Counted from the stretch's first letter, positions 33,000 through 41,971 are shown. The stretch is DNA of 64,000 bases from Cryobacterium flavum (GCF_900103805.1 NZ_FNIB01000006.1:62001-126000), one strand, 5' to 3'. Notes: generated by a model from the sequence alone, not told the origin. Numbers and translations: made by a program.

Positions 33000-33347
33000 A
33001 TGGTGGAACTAAAGAAGATGACGGAACTGAAATCGGATTTCGTTCCGATGGGTGAAGTCAGCGCTGATGAACGCTCCCGAATGGCGTTCGGCAAGGCTGG
33101 TGTGCACCGCGACGATCGTTACGCCGTCGCGGTGAACGCTGAGGGCGAGATCCTGCTCACCCCGCTCGTGTCCATTCCGCGCCGTGAACTCTTGGTGTGG
33201 GATGACGAAGGCATCCGCGCCGCTCTGGTGCGAGGTCTCGAGCACAGCAGCAAGGACGAGACCAACGAGGGTGGCGACTTCACCCGGTACGCCGATGAGG
33301 AGCACGCTGTCGACGAGTCGGCCGCGCCCGCCGAGCCTCAGTCATGA
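33000..33347 (+). CDS. Antitoxin of a RelE/ParE-like toxin-antitoxin pair
   Basis: A roughly 115-residue acidic protein. The central part resembles small DNA-binding antitoxins: SDFVPMGEVSADERSRMAFG, then DRYAVAVNAEGEILLTPLVSIPRREL; the C-terminal 40 residues (WDDEGIRAALVRGLEHS...) probably wrap the toxin. Its stop overlaps the toxin ATG by four bases, which is the usual order and coupling for type II systems. The exact start is uncertain: ATG 32997, 33000 and 33021 are in frame. Confidence 0.65.
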   Translation: MVELKKMTELKSDFVPMGEVSADERSRMAFGKAGVHRDDRYAVAVNAEGEILLTPLVSIPRRELLVWDDEGIRAALVRGLEHSSKDETNEGGDFTRYADEEHAVDESAAPAEPQS

Positions 33348-33640
33348 GTTTTACGCTTCTTCTCACGAGGGAAGCGGCCTCGGGATTATCCATCCTCGAA
33401 ACAAAACCACAATTGGTCGGCCGTCTGAAGCGGGTGCGTACGGCCCTCGGCCGGCTGCAGCTGAACCCTGACGACCCGGCATTGCGCTCACACAAGTATG
33501 TGTCGCTCGCTGGCAAGAAGGGGGAGGCCGTCTGGGACTCCTACATAGAGCACCGCACGCCGACGGCCGGGCGCATCTACTGGCACTACGGTCCCGGCCT
33601 TGATCGCATCACCGTTGTGATAATCACGCCGCACCCGTAG
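33344..33640 (+). CDS. RelE/ParE-family toxin
   Basis: The 98-residue basic protein of RelE/ParE size has LVGRLKRVRTALGRLQLNPDD, then HKYVSLAGKKGEAVWDSYIE and the terminal strand RITVVIITPHP. The charged patch Arg/Lys-rich 24-33 and the final beta strand are typical of RelE-like mRNA interferases or ParE gyrase poisons; the class is not decided by sequence. It overlaps the preceding antitoxin as ATGA. Confidence 0.72.
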   Translation: MSFTLLLTREAASGLSILETKPQLVGRLKRVRTALGRLQLNPDDPALRSHKYVSLAGKKGEAVWDSYIEHRTPTAGRIYWHYGPGLDRITVVIITPHP

Positions 33641-33663
33641 CGGGTGCCGCGCCTGCACGCATC

Positions 33664-33695
33664 GGCTGCTCCGCTCTAGAACGGGTGGAGCAGCC
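33664..33695. terminator. Hairpin overlapping the end of the ABC ATPase gene
   Basis: GGCTGCTCC (33664-33672) and its exact complement (33687-33695) flank a 14-base loop that contains the ATPase stop codon on the minus strand. The convergent toxin gene ends 24 bases away, so it could serve both. Confidence 0.6.
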
Positions 33696-34536
33696 GGTGC
33701 AGGAACTGGCGGGTGCGTTGCTGCTGGGGGTTCCGCAGCAGCTGCTTCGGGTCGCCGTGCTCGACGATCGTGCCGCCGTCGACAAAGGCGATCTCGTGCG
33801 CGACCTCGCGGGCGAATTCGAGCTCGTGAGTGACGATGACCATGCTCCAGCCTTCGTCGGCCAGCTCCTTGATCAGGCGCAGCACGTCGCCGACGAGTTC
33901 GGGATCGAGAGCGGATGTCGGCTCGTCGAATAAAAGCAGCTGTGGTCGCAGCGCCAGCGCGCGCACGATGCCGACGCGCTGCTGCTGCCCGCCGGAAAGT
34001 TCGAACGGGTAGCTGTCCCGCTTGTCGGTCAGTCCGACACGCTCGAGCAAAGCGAACGCCTCGGCAGTTGCCTCGGCAACCGGGCGGCGCTGCACCACGA
34101 CCGGTCCCTCAATCACGTTCTGCAGAACGGTCTTGTGCGGAAACAGGTTGTAGTGCTGAAAGACCATAGCCGAGCGGTCGCGAAGGGCGGCCAGCTGTTT
34201 CGGCGTGGTCTTCGCGGCGAAATCAAGGGTCACGGGCACGGAGGTGGCTCCGCGTCCGGGCGTCCGGCCGGCACCGGGTCGGTCAACAGGGGAGGCTGCC
34301 GCGACCTCGATCGTGCCGCCGTCGGGCAGTTCGAGCCCGTTCAGGCAGCGCAGAATTGTGGTTTTTCCCGAGCCCGACGGACCGATCAGGGCGAGCACCC
34401 GGCCGCGGCCCACCGTGAGGTCCACCGATTCCAGCACGCGGTTGGTGCCAAAACTTTTCTGCAGGCCGCGCACGCGGAGTAGTGGAACAACGGGCTCGGC
34501 CGCACGATCTGCGGCCGGAAGATCAGCGGGCGACAT
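33676..34536 (-). CDS. Polar amino-acid ABC transporter ATP-binding protein
   Basis: The 286-residue ATPase has Walker A GPSGSGKTT (52-60), Q-loop Gln near 127, signature LSGGQQQR (180-187), Walker B LLFDEPTSALDP (201-212) and the switch His in VTHEL. It energises the importer formed with the next two genes. An insertion of about 25 residues (roughly 80-105, rich in Pro/Gly/Arg) lies before the Q-loop and is not usual in GlnQ/TcyN-type ATPases. It overlaps the permease gene by 14 bp. Confidence 0.92.
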   Translation of the reverse strand: MSPADLPAADRAAEPVVPLLRVRGLQKSFGTNRVLESVDLTVGRGRVLALIGPSGSGKTTILRCLNGLELPDGGTIEVAAASPVDRPGAGRTPGRGATSVPVTLDFAAKTTPKQLAALRDRSAMVFQHYNLFPHKTVLQNVIEGPVVVQRRPVAEATAEAFALLERVGLTDKRDSYPFELSGGQQQRVGIVRALALRPQLLLFDEPTSALDPELVGDVLRLIKELADEGWSMVIVTHELEFAREVAHEIAFVDGGTIVEHGDPKQLLRNPQQQRTRQFLHRLLHPF

Positions 34537-35191
34537 AGCGGTCCAATCGTCTCTCGAGAAAACCCTGGCCGGTGGAGAGCACCAAGCAGATGACCCAGTA
34601 GATGAGGGCTGCTTCGAGATAGAGCAGCATGAACTTATTGCTGAACGCAGCCACTTGCTGCGCCTCGCGGAACAATTCGGTGACCAGGATCAGCGAGGCC
34701 AGCGAGGTGTCCTTGACCAGGCTGATGAACGTGTTCGACAGCGGCGGCACCGACACCCGAGCTGCCTGCGGCAGGATGATGCGGGTGAGGGCGCGCCGGT
34801 GCGACATGCCGATCATGTAGGCGGCTTCCCACTGGCCCTTGGGCACCGAGAGAATTGCGGCGCGAATGACCTCGGCTGCATAGCCGCCGACGTTGATGGA
34901 GAAGGCCACCACGGCGCTCGGCCACGGGTCGATGGTCACGCCGATCGACGGCAGCCCATAGAAGATCACGAACAGTTGCACCAGCAGCGGAGTGCCGCGC
35001 ACGATCGAGATGTAGCCGCGGGCGATGCCCGATAGCCAGCGGCGGGTCGACAACCTCATCAGGGCCAGCGCAATCGCGAGCACGAGCCCGATCGCAAACG
35101 ACATCAGGGCGAGCGGAATCGTGCCTCGAATGGCGCCGTCCAGCATCGGCCAGAACGAGCTGACGAATAACTCCCAATCAGGCTGGATCAT
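34523..35191 (-). CDS. Polar amino-acid ABC transporter permease
   Basis: The 222-residue inner-membrane permease of the HisM/GlnP type has about five helices and the EAA loop RAAILSVPKGQWEAAYMIGMS, where the ATPase docks. It works as a dimer with the ATPase and the lipoprotein. TcyL/YecS-like cystine permeases are the closest in pattern, but the substrate is inferred, not shown. The ATG 35191 is nine bases after the binding-protein stop. Confidence 0.9.
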   Translation of the reverse strand: MIQPDWELFVSSFWPMLDGAIRGTIPLALMSFAIGLVLAIALALMRLSTRRWLSGIARGYISIVRGTPLLVQLFVIFYGLPSIGVTIDPWPSAVVAFSINVGGYAAEVIRAAILSVPKGQWEAAYMIGMSHRRALTRIILPQAARVSVPPLSNTFISLVKDTSLASLILVTELFREAQQVAAFSNKFMLLYLEAALIYWVICLVLSTGQGFLERRLDRYVAR

Positions 35192-35200
35192 CGATGAGCG

Positions 35201-36004
35201 TTACTGGCTGACGTCGGCGCCGAAGTACTTGTCGGAGAGCTTGGCGAGCGTTCCGTCGGCCGTGAGGGTCGCGAGGGCTGCGCTCACGGCGTCGGCCAGC
35301 GCGGTGCCGTCCTTCGCGAAGGCGAAGGCGCTTTCCGAACGGTCTTCGGTCTCCGCAGCGATCTTCAGATTGTCGGCGCCGTTGGACTTCTGGTAGTCGA
35401 GAAAGGTGAGTTTGTCGTTGACTGTGGCATCGACTCGACCCTGTTCGACCAGGGCGACCGACTGGGCCCAGCCCTCGACTCCTTCGACGGTCGCGCCGCT
35501 CTCGGTGGCCAGGGCGTTCCAGTTGCTGGTGAGGGACTGCGCCGTGGTCAAGCCCTTGAGGCTCGCGAACGACGTGATTGACGTGTTGTCGGCGGGAACG
35601 ACGATGACTCCGGTGGAGTAGGTGTACGGCGTGGAGAACACGTACGATTCGAGGCGTTCTGGGGTTATCGACACCTGGTTGGCAATGGTGTCCCAGCGGC
35701 CGGCGGTGAGGCCGGCGAAGATGGCGTCCCACTGGGTCTCTTCGAATTTCGCTTCGACGCCGAGCTCGTCGGCAACGGCGCGGGCCACCTCGACGTCGTA
35801 GCCGGTGAGCTCGCCCGAACCGTCTTCGTGGAACGAGAACGGCCGGTAGGTGCCTTCGGTGCCGATGGTGAGGGTACCGGAGTCGAGCACGCTGCTGAGC
35901 GAGTCGTCGGTGCCAGTTGCGCTGTCCGCCGCGGGGGCGGAGCAGCCCGTAAGGGCGAGGGCAGCGATCGACAGCACGGCGACGGGAATGAATCTGAGCT
36001 TCAT
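35201..36004 (-). CDS. Polar amino-acid ABC transporter substrate-binding lipoprotein
   Basis: The 267-residue lipoprotein has a signal peptide with lipobox LTGC (MKLRFIPVAVLSIAALALTGC). The family-3 solute-binding fold follows, with GTEGTYRPFSF, DVEVARAVADELGVEAKFEETQWDAIFAGLTAGRWD and ERLESYVFSTPYTYS. It delivers an amino acid, perhaps cystine or a similar polar one, to the permease. It is first in the operon. Longer upstream frames overlap no gene but would destroy the signal peptide, so ATG 36004 is chosen. Confidence 0.9.
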   Translation of the reverse strand: MKLRFIPVAVLSIAALALTGCSAPAADSATGTDDSLSSVLDSGTLTIGTEGTYRPFSFHEDGSGELTGYDVEVARAVADELGVEAKFEETQWDAIFAGLTAGRWDTIANQVSITPERLESYVFSTPYTYSTGVIVVPADNTSITSFASLKGLTTAQSLTSNWNALATESGATVEGVEGWAQSVALVEQGRVDATVNDKLTFLDYQKSNGADNLKIAAETEDRSESAFAFAKDGTALADAVSAALATLTADGTLAKLSDKYFGADVSQ

Positions 36005-36183
36005 GAAAGGAATGCCTAACGAACTCGTTGGGGCGGGCGGGTTGTGCCGCGCTGCCCCAGAATGTGCGGAGGCCGCGGGTAGCGGCGTCCTAAGCGTAAC
36101 AAGGCGCTGGCGGCCCTGAATATTCCTGTTACGTTCAATGAAGCGGCGCACTCGGCCGATCTGCCGGCCGCTCAGACCGCCGG

Positions 36184-38337
36184 CTAGGAGCGCACGGCCA
36201 GGGCGAACGGCAGCACCGCCGAAGCCCCGTGCTGGCGCAGTACGCGGCTCGCCACGGTCAGGGTCCAGCGGCTGTCGGCCAGGTCGTCGATGAGAAGAAT
36301 GGGGCGGCCGGCGAACGGGGCAAGGGCCTCGGCCAGCTCGGGGCCCACAGCGAAGCGGTCCCACACGCTTGACAGCCGGTAGGCACTGTTGCCGCCCGGC
36401 TCCCCGGTGGGGCCGCCGTTCGCCCAACTCAGGGCGCCGAGCCAGGGCAGCCGACCGATACTAGCGAGTGACGCTGCCACCGAATCGATCAACAACGGAT
36501 GCCGCCGCGACGGCACCCCGACGATGGCCACCGGCCGGTCGGCCCACCCCCACTCGGCGAGCACGCGCACACAGGCGGCCAGCATGGCCGGCGGGGCGGC
36601 GGCATCCGTGCCTTGCGTCTCGAACAGGTCGCGCAGGGGACCGCCCCAGCCGAGGTCGGTCAGTCGGGCCAGCGCGCGGCCGGGCTCGGCGCGATCGCCG
36701 AGCGCAATCTTTCCGGTCGCCGCGACGCCCAGGTTGTTCATGCCGGTGGGCCACTGGGCGCGTACGTCGATGGCGACGCCGACCCGGTCGAGCGATTTCG
36801 CGGCCGTCGCAGCGGCGTCGTCAGCCACATCGCTTGGATACCAGACGCCCTGGCAGTTGTCGCAGCGACCGCAGGCCACTGCGCTGTCGTCGTCGAGGGC
36901 TCGCTGCAGAAATTCCATCCGGCATCTCGTGGTGTTCTCAAATTCGAGCATGGCCTGCTGCTCGCCGAGCCTGGCGGCCGCGATGCGTTCGTAGCGCTCC
37001 TGGTCGTAGACCCAGGGCTGCCCGGTGGACTGCCAGCCGCCCTTGACCCGGTGCACGGCGCCGTCTACGTCGAGCACCTTGAGCAGCAGCTCGAGCGGCG
37101 TACGTCGAAGGTCGACCCGGGCTTCGAGCGCCGGCGTCGACAGGGGAGCTCCGGCGGCTTCGAGTGCGCCGATCACGGCGAGGGCCTTGGCCTGGTTGGG
37201 CATCGAGGCGGTGGCGAAATAGTGCCAGATGGCCTCGTCTTCGGCTCCGGGCAGCAGCAACACATCGGCCGACGCCGTGGCCCGGCCGGCACGGCCGACC
37301 TGCTGGTAATACGCCACGGGGGAGGACGGCGCGCCCAGGTGCAGCACGAAGCCGAGGTCGGGTTTGTCGAAGCCCATCCCGAGGGCGCTCGTGGCGATGA
37401 GGGCCTTGACCTGGTTGGTCTTGAGCAGCCCTTCGGATTCCTCGCGTTCGGCCGTGTCGGTCTGGCCGGTGTATGCACGCACGGCGTGACCGGCTTCGCG
37501 GAGCAGCCGCGCGGTGTCCTCGGCGGCCGCGACCGTGAGGGTATAAATGATGCCGCTGCCCGGCAAGTCACCGAGGTGGCTGAGCAGCCAGGCCAGCCGG
37601 GCCCGCGAATCGGGCAGGCGCAGCACCCCGAGTCGCAGCGACGACCGGGCGAGCGGGCCGCGAATGGTGACGACCTCGGCCGTGCCCGCCGTGGTGCCGG
37701 TGCCGGCACCGTTGAAGCCGGTGGCGACCATACCCACTTGCTCCGCGACATCCTGCACGACCCTGCTGTTGGCGGTGGCCGTGGTGGCGAGCACCGGGAC
37801 GCCCGTCGGCATCTGCGCGATCAGCTCGCGCAGGCGGCGATAGTCTGGGCGAAAGTCGTGGCCCCAGTCCGAGATGCAGTGTGCTTCGTCGACCACGAGC
37901 AGGCCCACACGGGCGATCAGGGTGGGCAGCTGCTCATCCCGAAAGGACGGATTGTTCAGTCGTTCCGGCGACACCAGCAACACGTCGACCTCATCGGCGT
38001 CGAGCTGGCGCAGCACATCGCTCCACTCGTGCGCGTTCGACGAGTTGATCGACACCGCACGCACCCCGGCCCGGGCCGCAGCGGCCACCTGGTCGCGCAT
38101 CAGCGCCAGGAGCGGAGAGACCAGAATGGTCGGGCCGGCGCCCTGGCGTCGAAGCAGCAGCGTGGCCACAAAATACACGGCCGATTTTCCCCACCCGGTG
38201 CGCTGCACCACGAGGGCGCGGCGGCGGTGGTCTACCAGGGTTTCGATGGCCTCGTACTGTCCGTCATGCCAGGAGGCGTCGTCTCGCCCCACGAGCGTAC
38301 GCAGAATGGCCAGAGCGGATGCGCGGGTGTCGGTCAT
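36184..38337 (-). CDS. RecQ-type helicase fused to a phosphoribosyltransferase-like tail
   Basis: The 717-residue protein has a RecQ helicase core: Walker A RTGWGKS (46-52), DEAH (150-153) in VDEAHCISDWGHDFRPDYRRL, motif VI GRAGRATASADVLLL. The zinc-binding segment CRMEFLQRALDD...CGRCDNC follows near 470-500. Residues about 675-717 (GRPILLIDDLADSRWTLTVA) resemble the PRPP loop of phosphoribosyltransferases (DD-x4-W-T instead of DD-x3-SG-T). The Gly-Trp in Walker A is unusual. Its ATG lies 4 nt inside the upstream DUF2087 gene end (ATGA), so they are coupled. Confidence 0.85.
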   Translation of the reverse strand: MTDTRASALAILRTLVGRDDASWHDGQYEAIETLVDHRRRALVVQRTGWGKSAVYFVATLLLRRQGAGPTILVSPLLALMRDQVAAAARAGVRAVSINSSNAHEWSDVLRQLDADEVDVLLVSPERLNNPSFRDEQLPTLIARVGLLVVDEAHCISDWGHDFRPDYRRLRELIAQMPTGVPVLATTATANSRVVQDVAEQVGMVATGFNGAGTGTTAGTAEVVTIRGPLARSSLRLGVLRLPDSRARLAWLLSHLGDLPGSGIIYTLTVAAAEDTARLLREAGHAVRAYTGQTDTAEREESEGLLKTNQVKALIATSALGMGFDKPDLGFVLHLGAPSSPVAYYQQVGRAGRATASADVLLLPGAEDEAIWHYFATASMPNQAKALAVIGALEAAGAPLSTPALEARVDLRRTPLELLLKVLDVDGAVHRVKGGWQSTGQPWVYDQERYERIAAARLGEQQAMLEFENTTRCRMEFLQRALDDDSAVACGRCDNCQGVWYPSDVADDAAATAAKSLDRVGVAIDVRAQWPTGMNNLGVAATGKIALGDRAEPGRALARLTDLGWGGPLRDLFETQGTDAAAPPAMLAACVRVLAEWGWADRPVAIVGVPSRRHPLLIDSVAASLASIGRLPWLGALSWANGGPTGEPGGNSAYRLSSVWDRFAVGPELAEALAPFAGRPILLIDDLADSRWTLTVASRVLRQHGASAVLPFALAVRS

Positions 38338-38834
38338 CCTTCAAGGGTGCCAGATGCCGCCGACACTGCGGGGCACTGCACGACCTGGTAGATCGCGCCA
38401 TCCGGCGTGCGAGAGACCAGGCCCGCGTCGACGAGGTATCGCCGCAGGGTGACCACGTCGTCGACGACCACCGTGAGACGGATGCCCAACTCGCGTTCCG
38501 ACATTCGCTCTGGTGGCAGCGCAGCGGCGACCCATCCCAGTAGTTCGTCACGATCAGGCTGCTTCGCCGGGTATTGCTCTATCCGCTCGTTTCGAATGAA
38601 CCGTTCCGCACCGTCGCGCCGCACTTCGGGTGTGCTCTCCAGGAGTTCACCGAACACCGCGGTGACGGCATTACCGTCAGCATCGAGCAAACCGGCATCC
38701 TGGAGCGCGGCGGCGGCCTTCGCTCGTTTGGATTCGGCCAGGTCAGCAGACCCCTCAAGTGCCGCAGCGGCCCACACCGTCCTGCGATCGGGGTGGGCGA
38801 GTGCCGCGACGACGCGGCGCCATTGGTTAGCCAT
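38334..38834 (-). CDS. DUF2087 / winged-helix domain protein
   Basis: The 166-residue protein has an N-terminal helix-turn-helix-like part (WRRVVAALAHPDRRTVWAAAAL, about 5-26). The C-terminal half has ERELGIRLTVVVDDVVTLRRYLVDAGLVSRTPDGAIYQV, the DUF2087 pattern. Such proteins are probable small transcription factors. It overlaps the RecQ-like gene start by 4 bp, so the pair is co-transcribed. Confidence 0.75.
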   Translation of the reverse strand: MANQWRRVVAALAHPDRRTVWAAAALEGSADLAESKRAKAAAALQDAGLLDADGNAVTAVFGELLESTPEVRRDGAERFIRNERIEQYPAKQPDRDELLGWVAAALPPERMSERELGIRLTVVVDDVVTLRRYLVDAGLVSRTPDGAIYQVVQCPAVSAASGTLEG

Positions 38835-38949
38835 GTCCCCAGTGTGTTGCCCGCGGCAATCCTCTGCAACCTCCTCAGATTCTCACTGCTCTCGCTGGTC
38901 ACTGGTGCGTGTCGCGGGGCATCCGTCGCGTTCCGACGGGATCGCTCAG

Positions 38950-38955
38950 TAGGCT
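38950..38955 (+). promoter_or_regulatory. -10 hexamer of a leaderless promoter for the gene at 38962
   Basis: TAGGCT, six bases, then GTG 38962. No ribosome binding site. Confidence 0.5.
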
Positions 38956-38961
38956 CGGTGG

Positions 38962-39708
38962 GTGAACGTGATTCAGGAGATCGAAACGCGACTGCCGGAA
39001 CAGGCCGTCGTCGGTTTCCGCCGACTCATCGGGCAGGCCCGCGTGAAAGATGCGGTGCTGTTGCAGGAACGGGCCATGGCGCGCATGGTAGCCCCGGCGC
39101 AGTGGATTCTGACCCGGGTCGGGGCCGACGGCATCCGCTTGACCAAAGCCGGGCACCTGCCGCCCGCGGTCGTCGTCGAAGCCTCCGCCGAGCTCGACTG
39201 GGGCTGGCCGATCAGCGTCAACCGCGAGGTGCACCTGCGACCGCTGCAGGAGCTGCGCGGGCACCTGCGCGACGTCGGACTGCTGCGGGTCAGCAAAGGA
39301 ATGCTGGTGCTCACCAAAAAGGGCGCCGCCCTGTCCGGCTCTCCCCGCGAACTCTGGTGGCATCTCGCCCGCACCATTCACTCCAGCCGCACGCCCGCCG
39401 TCGCTGACGCCACCCGCCTGCTGCTGCTCTTCGTCGCGACCCGCGGGCTGGCTCGCCGCGACGACTACCTCACGACCCTGTCTCGCGCGCTCGGATCGCT
39501 GGGCTGGGTCCAGTCCGACGGCCAGGAACCGACGACGGAATCGGTCTGGCACCTCGTCGACACCAAATGGCGCCTGCTCGACCGGCTCGGCGCGTTCGAG
39601 CAGACCGAGGCCTGGCACGGCGACCGCGGCACCGTCACGGTCGGTGGCGCGGCCTTCGCGCGCGCTGCATTGCAGGCCGACGCACCGGATGACGCGCCCG
39701 CCGAGTAG
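38962..39708 (+). CDS. Hypothetical protein
   Basis: A 248-residue soluble protein with no signal peptide and no motif I recognise. It has two patches that look like winged-helix units: LRPLQELRGHLRDVGLLRVSKGMLVLTKKG near 92-120 and DKWRLLDRLGAF-like text near 192-203. It may be a DNA-binding protein with repeated winged helices. The start is GTG 38962, supported by the leaderless -10 box. The gene stands between the divergent DUF2087 gene and the aminopeptidase, 49 nt upstream of the latter. Confidence 0.65.
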   Translation: MNVIQEIETRLPEQAVVGFRRLIGQARVKDAVLLQERAMARMVAPAQWILTRVGADGIRLTKAGHLPPAVVVEASAELDWGWPISVNREVHLRPLQELRGHLRDVGLLRVSKGMLVLTKKGAALSGSPRELWWHLARTIHSSRTPAVADATRLLLLFVATRGLARRDDYLTTLSRALGSLGWVQSDGQEPTTESVWHLVDTKWRLLDRLGAFEQTEAWHGDRGTVTVGGAAFARAALQADAPDDAPAE

Positions 39709-39757
39709 GTAGCCGGCCGCGGCATCCGCTTGTCTGCGCGGGTGGTTGGATGGATGA

Positions 39758-41038
39758 ATGGATGCCACACCGGACTACATCGCTGATTTCTCCGTTTTTC
39801 TGCAAGCGTCACCGTCGTCATATCACGCCGCCGCTGAAGTCGCCCGGCTGCTCGATGCGGCCGGTTTCACCCGGCTGAGCGAGTCGGAGGCGTGGACCGA
39901 TGCCGCCACCGACTGCTACGTCGTGCGCGACGGCGCCGTGATTGCTTGGTCGCAGCCGGCCAACGCCGGGCCCACCACGCCGTTTCGCATTCTCGGCGCC
40001 CACACCGACTCCCCGAGTTTCAAACTCAAGCCGAAGCCCACGATCGGCTCGCACGGCTGGCTGCAGGCCGGCGTCGAGGTTTACGGCGGGCCGCTGCAGA
40101 ACTCCTGGCTCGACCGTGAGCTCGAATTAGCCGGCCGGCTGGTCACGCAGGATGGCACCGAGCACCTCGTGCGTACCGGGCCGTTCCTGCGCATCCCGCA
40201 GCTCGCTGTGCACCTCGACCGCGAGGTCAACAACGGCCTCACTCTCGATCGGCAACGTCACCTCACGCCCGTCTTCGGTGTCGGCGAGGCATCCGAGGCT
40301 GACCTGCTCGCCCACCTGGCCGGTCTGGCCGGGCTCAAGGCAGCGGATGTTGCCGGTTACGACATCCTCAGCAACGACACCCAGCCGCCCGCCACCTTCG
40401 GGCTGGGTAACGCGCTGTTCGCCGCCGGACGCCTCGACAACCTTTCCTCGGTCTACGCCGGCCTGCACGCCCTCATCGCGACCAGCGACCAGAAATCGGG
40501 CGGCTCGATCAGCGTGCTCGCCGCATTCGACCACGAGGAACTCGGTTCGCAGTCGCGTTCCGGAGCGAGCGGACCGCTGCTGGACGACATTCTCACCCGC
40601 ATCGGCCACGGCCTCGGCGCTACCGGCTCTGATCGCCTGCAGGCCTACGCCGAATCGTGGTGCCTGTCGGCCGACGCAGGACACGCCGTGCACCCGAACT
40701 ATCCCGAGCGCCACGATCCGGCCAACCATCCCATTCTCGGCGGCGGCCCGCTGCTCAAGATCAATGCCAACCAGCGCTACGCAACGGATGCCCACGGCGC
40801 CGCCCTCTGGGCCCGCACCTGCGCCCAGGCGGGCGTCGACTACCAGGAATTCGTCTCCAACAACACGGTTCCCTGCGGCTCAACGATCGGACCGCTGACC
40901 GCGACCCGGCTGGGCATCCGTGTGGTCGACGTGGGCGTGCCGCTCTTGTCGATGCACTCGGCCCGGGAGCTGTGCCACGTCAACGATCCGCAGGCGCTCG
41001 CCGCGGCAACCGCAGCCTTCTTCGCACCGGAAGTGTAG
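39758..41038 (+). CDS. M18 family aminopeptidase
   Basis: The 426-residue zinc aminopeptidase resembles aspartyl aminopeptidase. Metal and active-site motifs are GAHTDSPSFKLKP (80-92, His82, Asp84), AAGRLDNLSSVYAG (Asp227), FDHEELGS (257-264) with Glu260-261, and the C-terminal SMHSARELCHVND. It removes N-terminal residues, often acidic, from cytoplasmic peptides. The ATG at 39758 is one of several nearby in-frame candidates; it fits the family N-terminus. Confidence 0.92.
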   Translation: MDATPDYIADFSVFLQASPSSYHAAAEVARLLDAAGFTRLSESEAWTDAATDCYVVRDGAVIAWSQPANAGPTTPFRILGAHTDSPSFKLKPKPTIGSHGWLQAGVEVYGGPLQNSWLDRELELAGRLVTQDGTEHLVRTGPFLRIPQLAVHLDREVNNGLTLDRQRHLTPVFGVGEASEADLLAHLAGLAGLKAADVAGYDILSNDTQPPATFGLGNALFAAGRLDNLSSVYAGLHALIATSDQKSGGSISVLAAFDHEELGSQSRSGASGPLLDDILTRIGHGLGATGSDRLQAYAESWCLSADAGHAVHPNYPERHDPANHPILGGGPLLKINANQRYATDAHGAALWARTCAQAGVDYQEFVSNNTVPCGSTIGPLTATRLGIRVVDVGVPLLSMHSARELCHVNDPQALAAATAAFFAPEV

Positions 41039-41050
41039 CGGACCGCCGGC

Positions 41051-41959
41051 TCAGGCGGTCAGCTCGTCGGCACCATTGATGCGCGCGAGCCGCGCGCGGG
41101 CGGCATCCTCTGAGGTTGAAGAGGGACCGAGCAGGGTCCCCACCACCCCGAGAACGAGCCGGGTACCTAAAACAACAGGCAGACGAGACCGCTTGAGGCC
41201 CAGCATGTCGCGATACTCGCGGGGAATCGACGCCACGGCGCCGGCGAACATGATGCGGTAGAACGGCAGCATGCCGCGGCTGAGCGGCGGGTAGCGGATG
41301 AACCGCACGGCTTCCGCGACGCGTGCGTCACTTTTCAGGGTGCCGGAGCTGCGAAATCCCTTGAGCTGGGCGGCGAGTTCGTCGGCCGAATGCGGTGCAT
41401 TCTGCACTCCGATGAGTTCGCCGGCCGTGGCCCATTCGTTGACGTAGCGGTCGGCGCCGCCCGGAATCGTGTCGCCCCAGAGCAGATGGGATTGCAGAAA
41501 AGCGTCGGTGAAGACGACGTGCACCCACGACAACAGCTCGGGATCACCCGCGGCATAGGGGCGTTCCTCGCCACGCGCGTCGAGGTAGGTGCCGCTCACC
41601 CGGTCGTGAAAATGGGCGACCCGACCGGATTCCCTCTGGGCGACGACGGTATCGGCGAAAGTCACCGTGATGAGCCACTGAATGGTGCCGGAGAGACGGC
41701 CGAGAGGGTCTGCGTGATACCGGGACCAGTCGTGCACGCCGGCCATAGCGCCCGGGTGCAGGGTCTGCATGAGCAGCGCGCGAATGCCGGCGACCATGGT
41801 CGCCATGCCCCCGTGAACGGCCCAAGCGGCACTGCCAGGGCCGAAGTAGCCGGCATCGTCGCCGGTGGCGATCTGGCCGACCCATTTCGGCCGACCTTCG
41901 CTGTTCCCCGAGAGCGTCACCAGGAGGTGCGAGCGCCAGCTGTCCGTGAATCTGCCCAT
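41051..41959 (-). CDS. DUF2236 / MpaB-type oxygenase
   Basis: The 302-residue protein has the DUF2236 core: ALLMQTLHPGAMAGVHDWSRYHADPLGRL (about 66-94) with three conserved His and Asp/Arg residues, then WVHVVFTDAFLQSHLLWG (about 148-165). Members include heme-containing oxygenases such as latex-clearing protein-like MpaB. The substrate is unknown. The start is ATG 41959, with TATCAT six bases upstream on its strand, so probably leaderless. It is convergent with the aminopeptidase gene, 12 bp apart. Confidence 0.8.
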   Translation of the reverse strand: MGRFTDSWRSHLLVTLSGNSEGRPKWVGQIATGDDAGYFGPGSAAWAVHGGMATMVAGIRALLMQTLHPGAMAGVHDWSRYHADPLGRLSGTIQWLITVTFADTVVAQRESGRVAHFHDRVSGTYLDARGEERPYAAGDPELLSWVHVVFTDAFLQSHLLWGDTIPGGADRYVNEWATAGELIGVQNAPHSADELAAQLKGFRSSGTLKSDARVAEAVRFIRYPPLSRGMLPFYRIMFAGAVASIPREYRDMLGLKRSRLPVVLGTRLVLGVVGTLLGPSSTSEDAARARLARINGADELTA

Positions 41960-41965
41960 TCTCGG

Positions 41966-41971
41966 ATGATA
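41966..41971 (-). promoter_or_regulatory. -10 hexamer of a leaderless promoter for the DUF2236 gene
   Basis: TATCAT on the minus strand, six bases before ATG 41959. Confidence 0.5.

Noticed and set aside
36499..38391. A 630-codon plus-strand frame opposite the RecQ-like gene
   Set aside because: Antisense shadow of a gene with clear helicase motifs.
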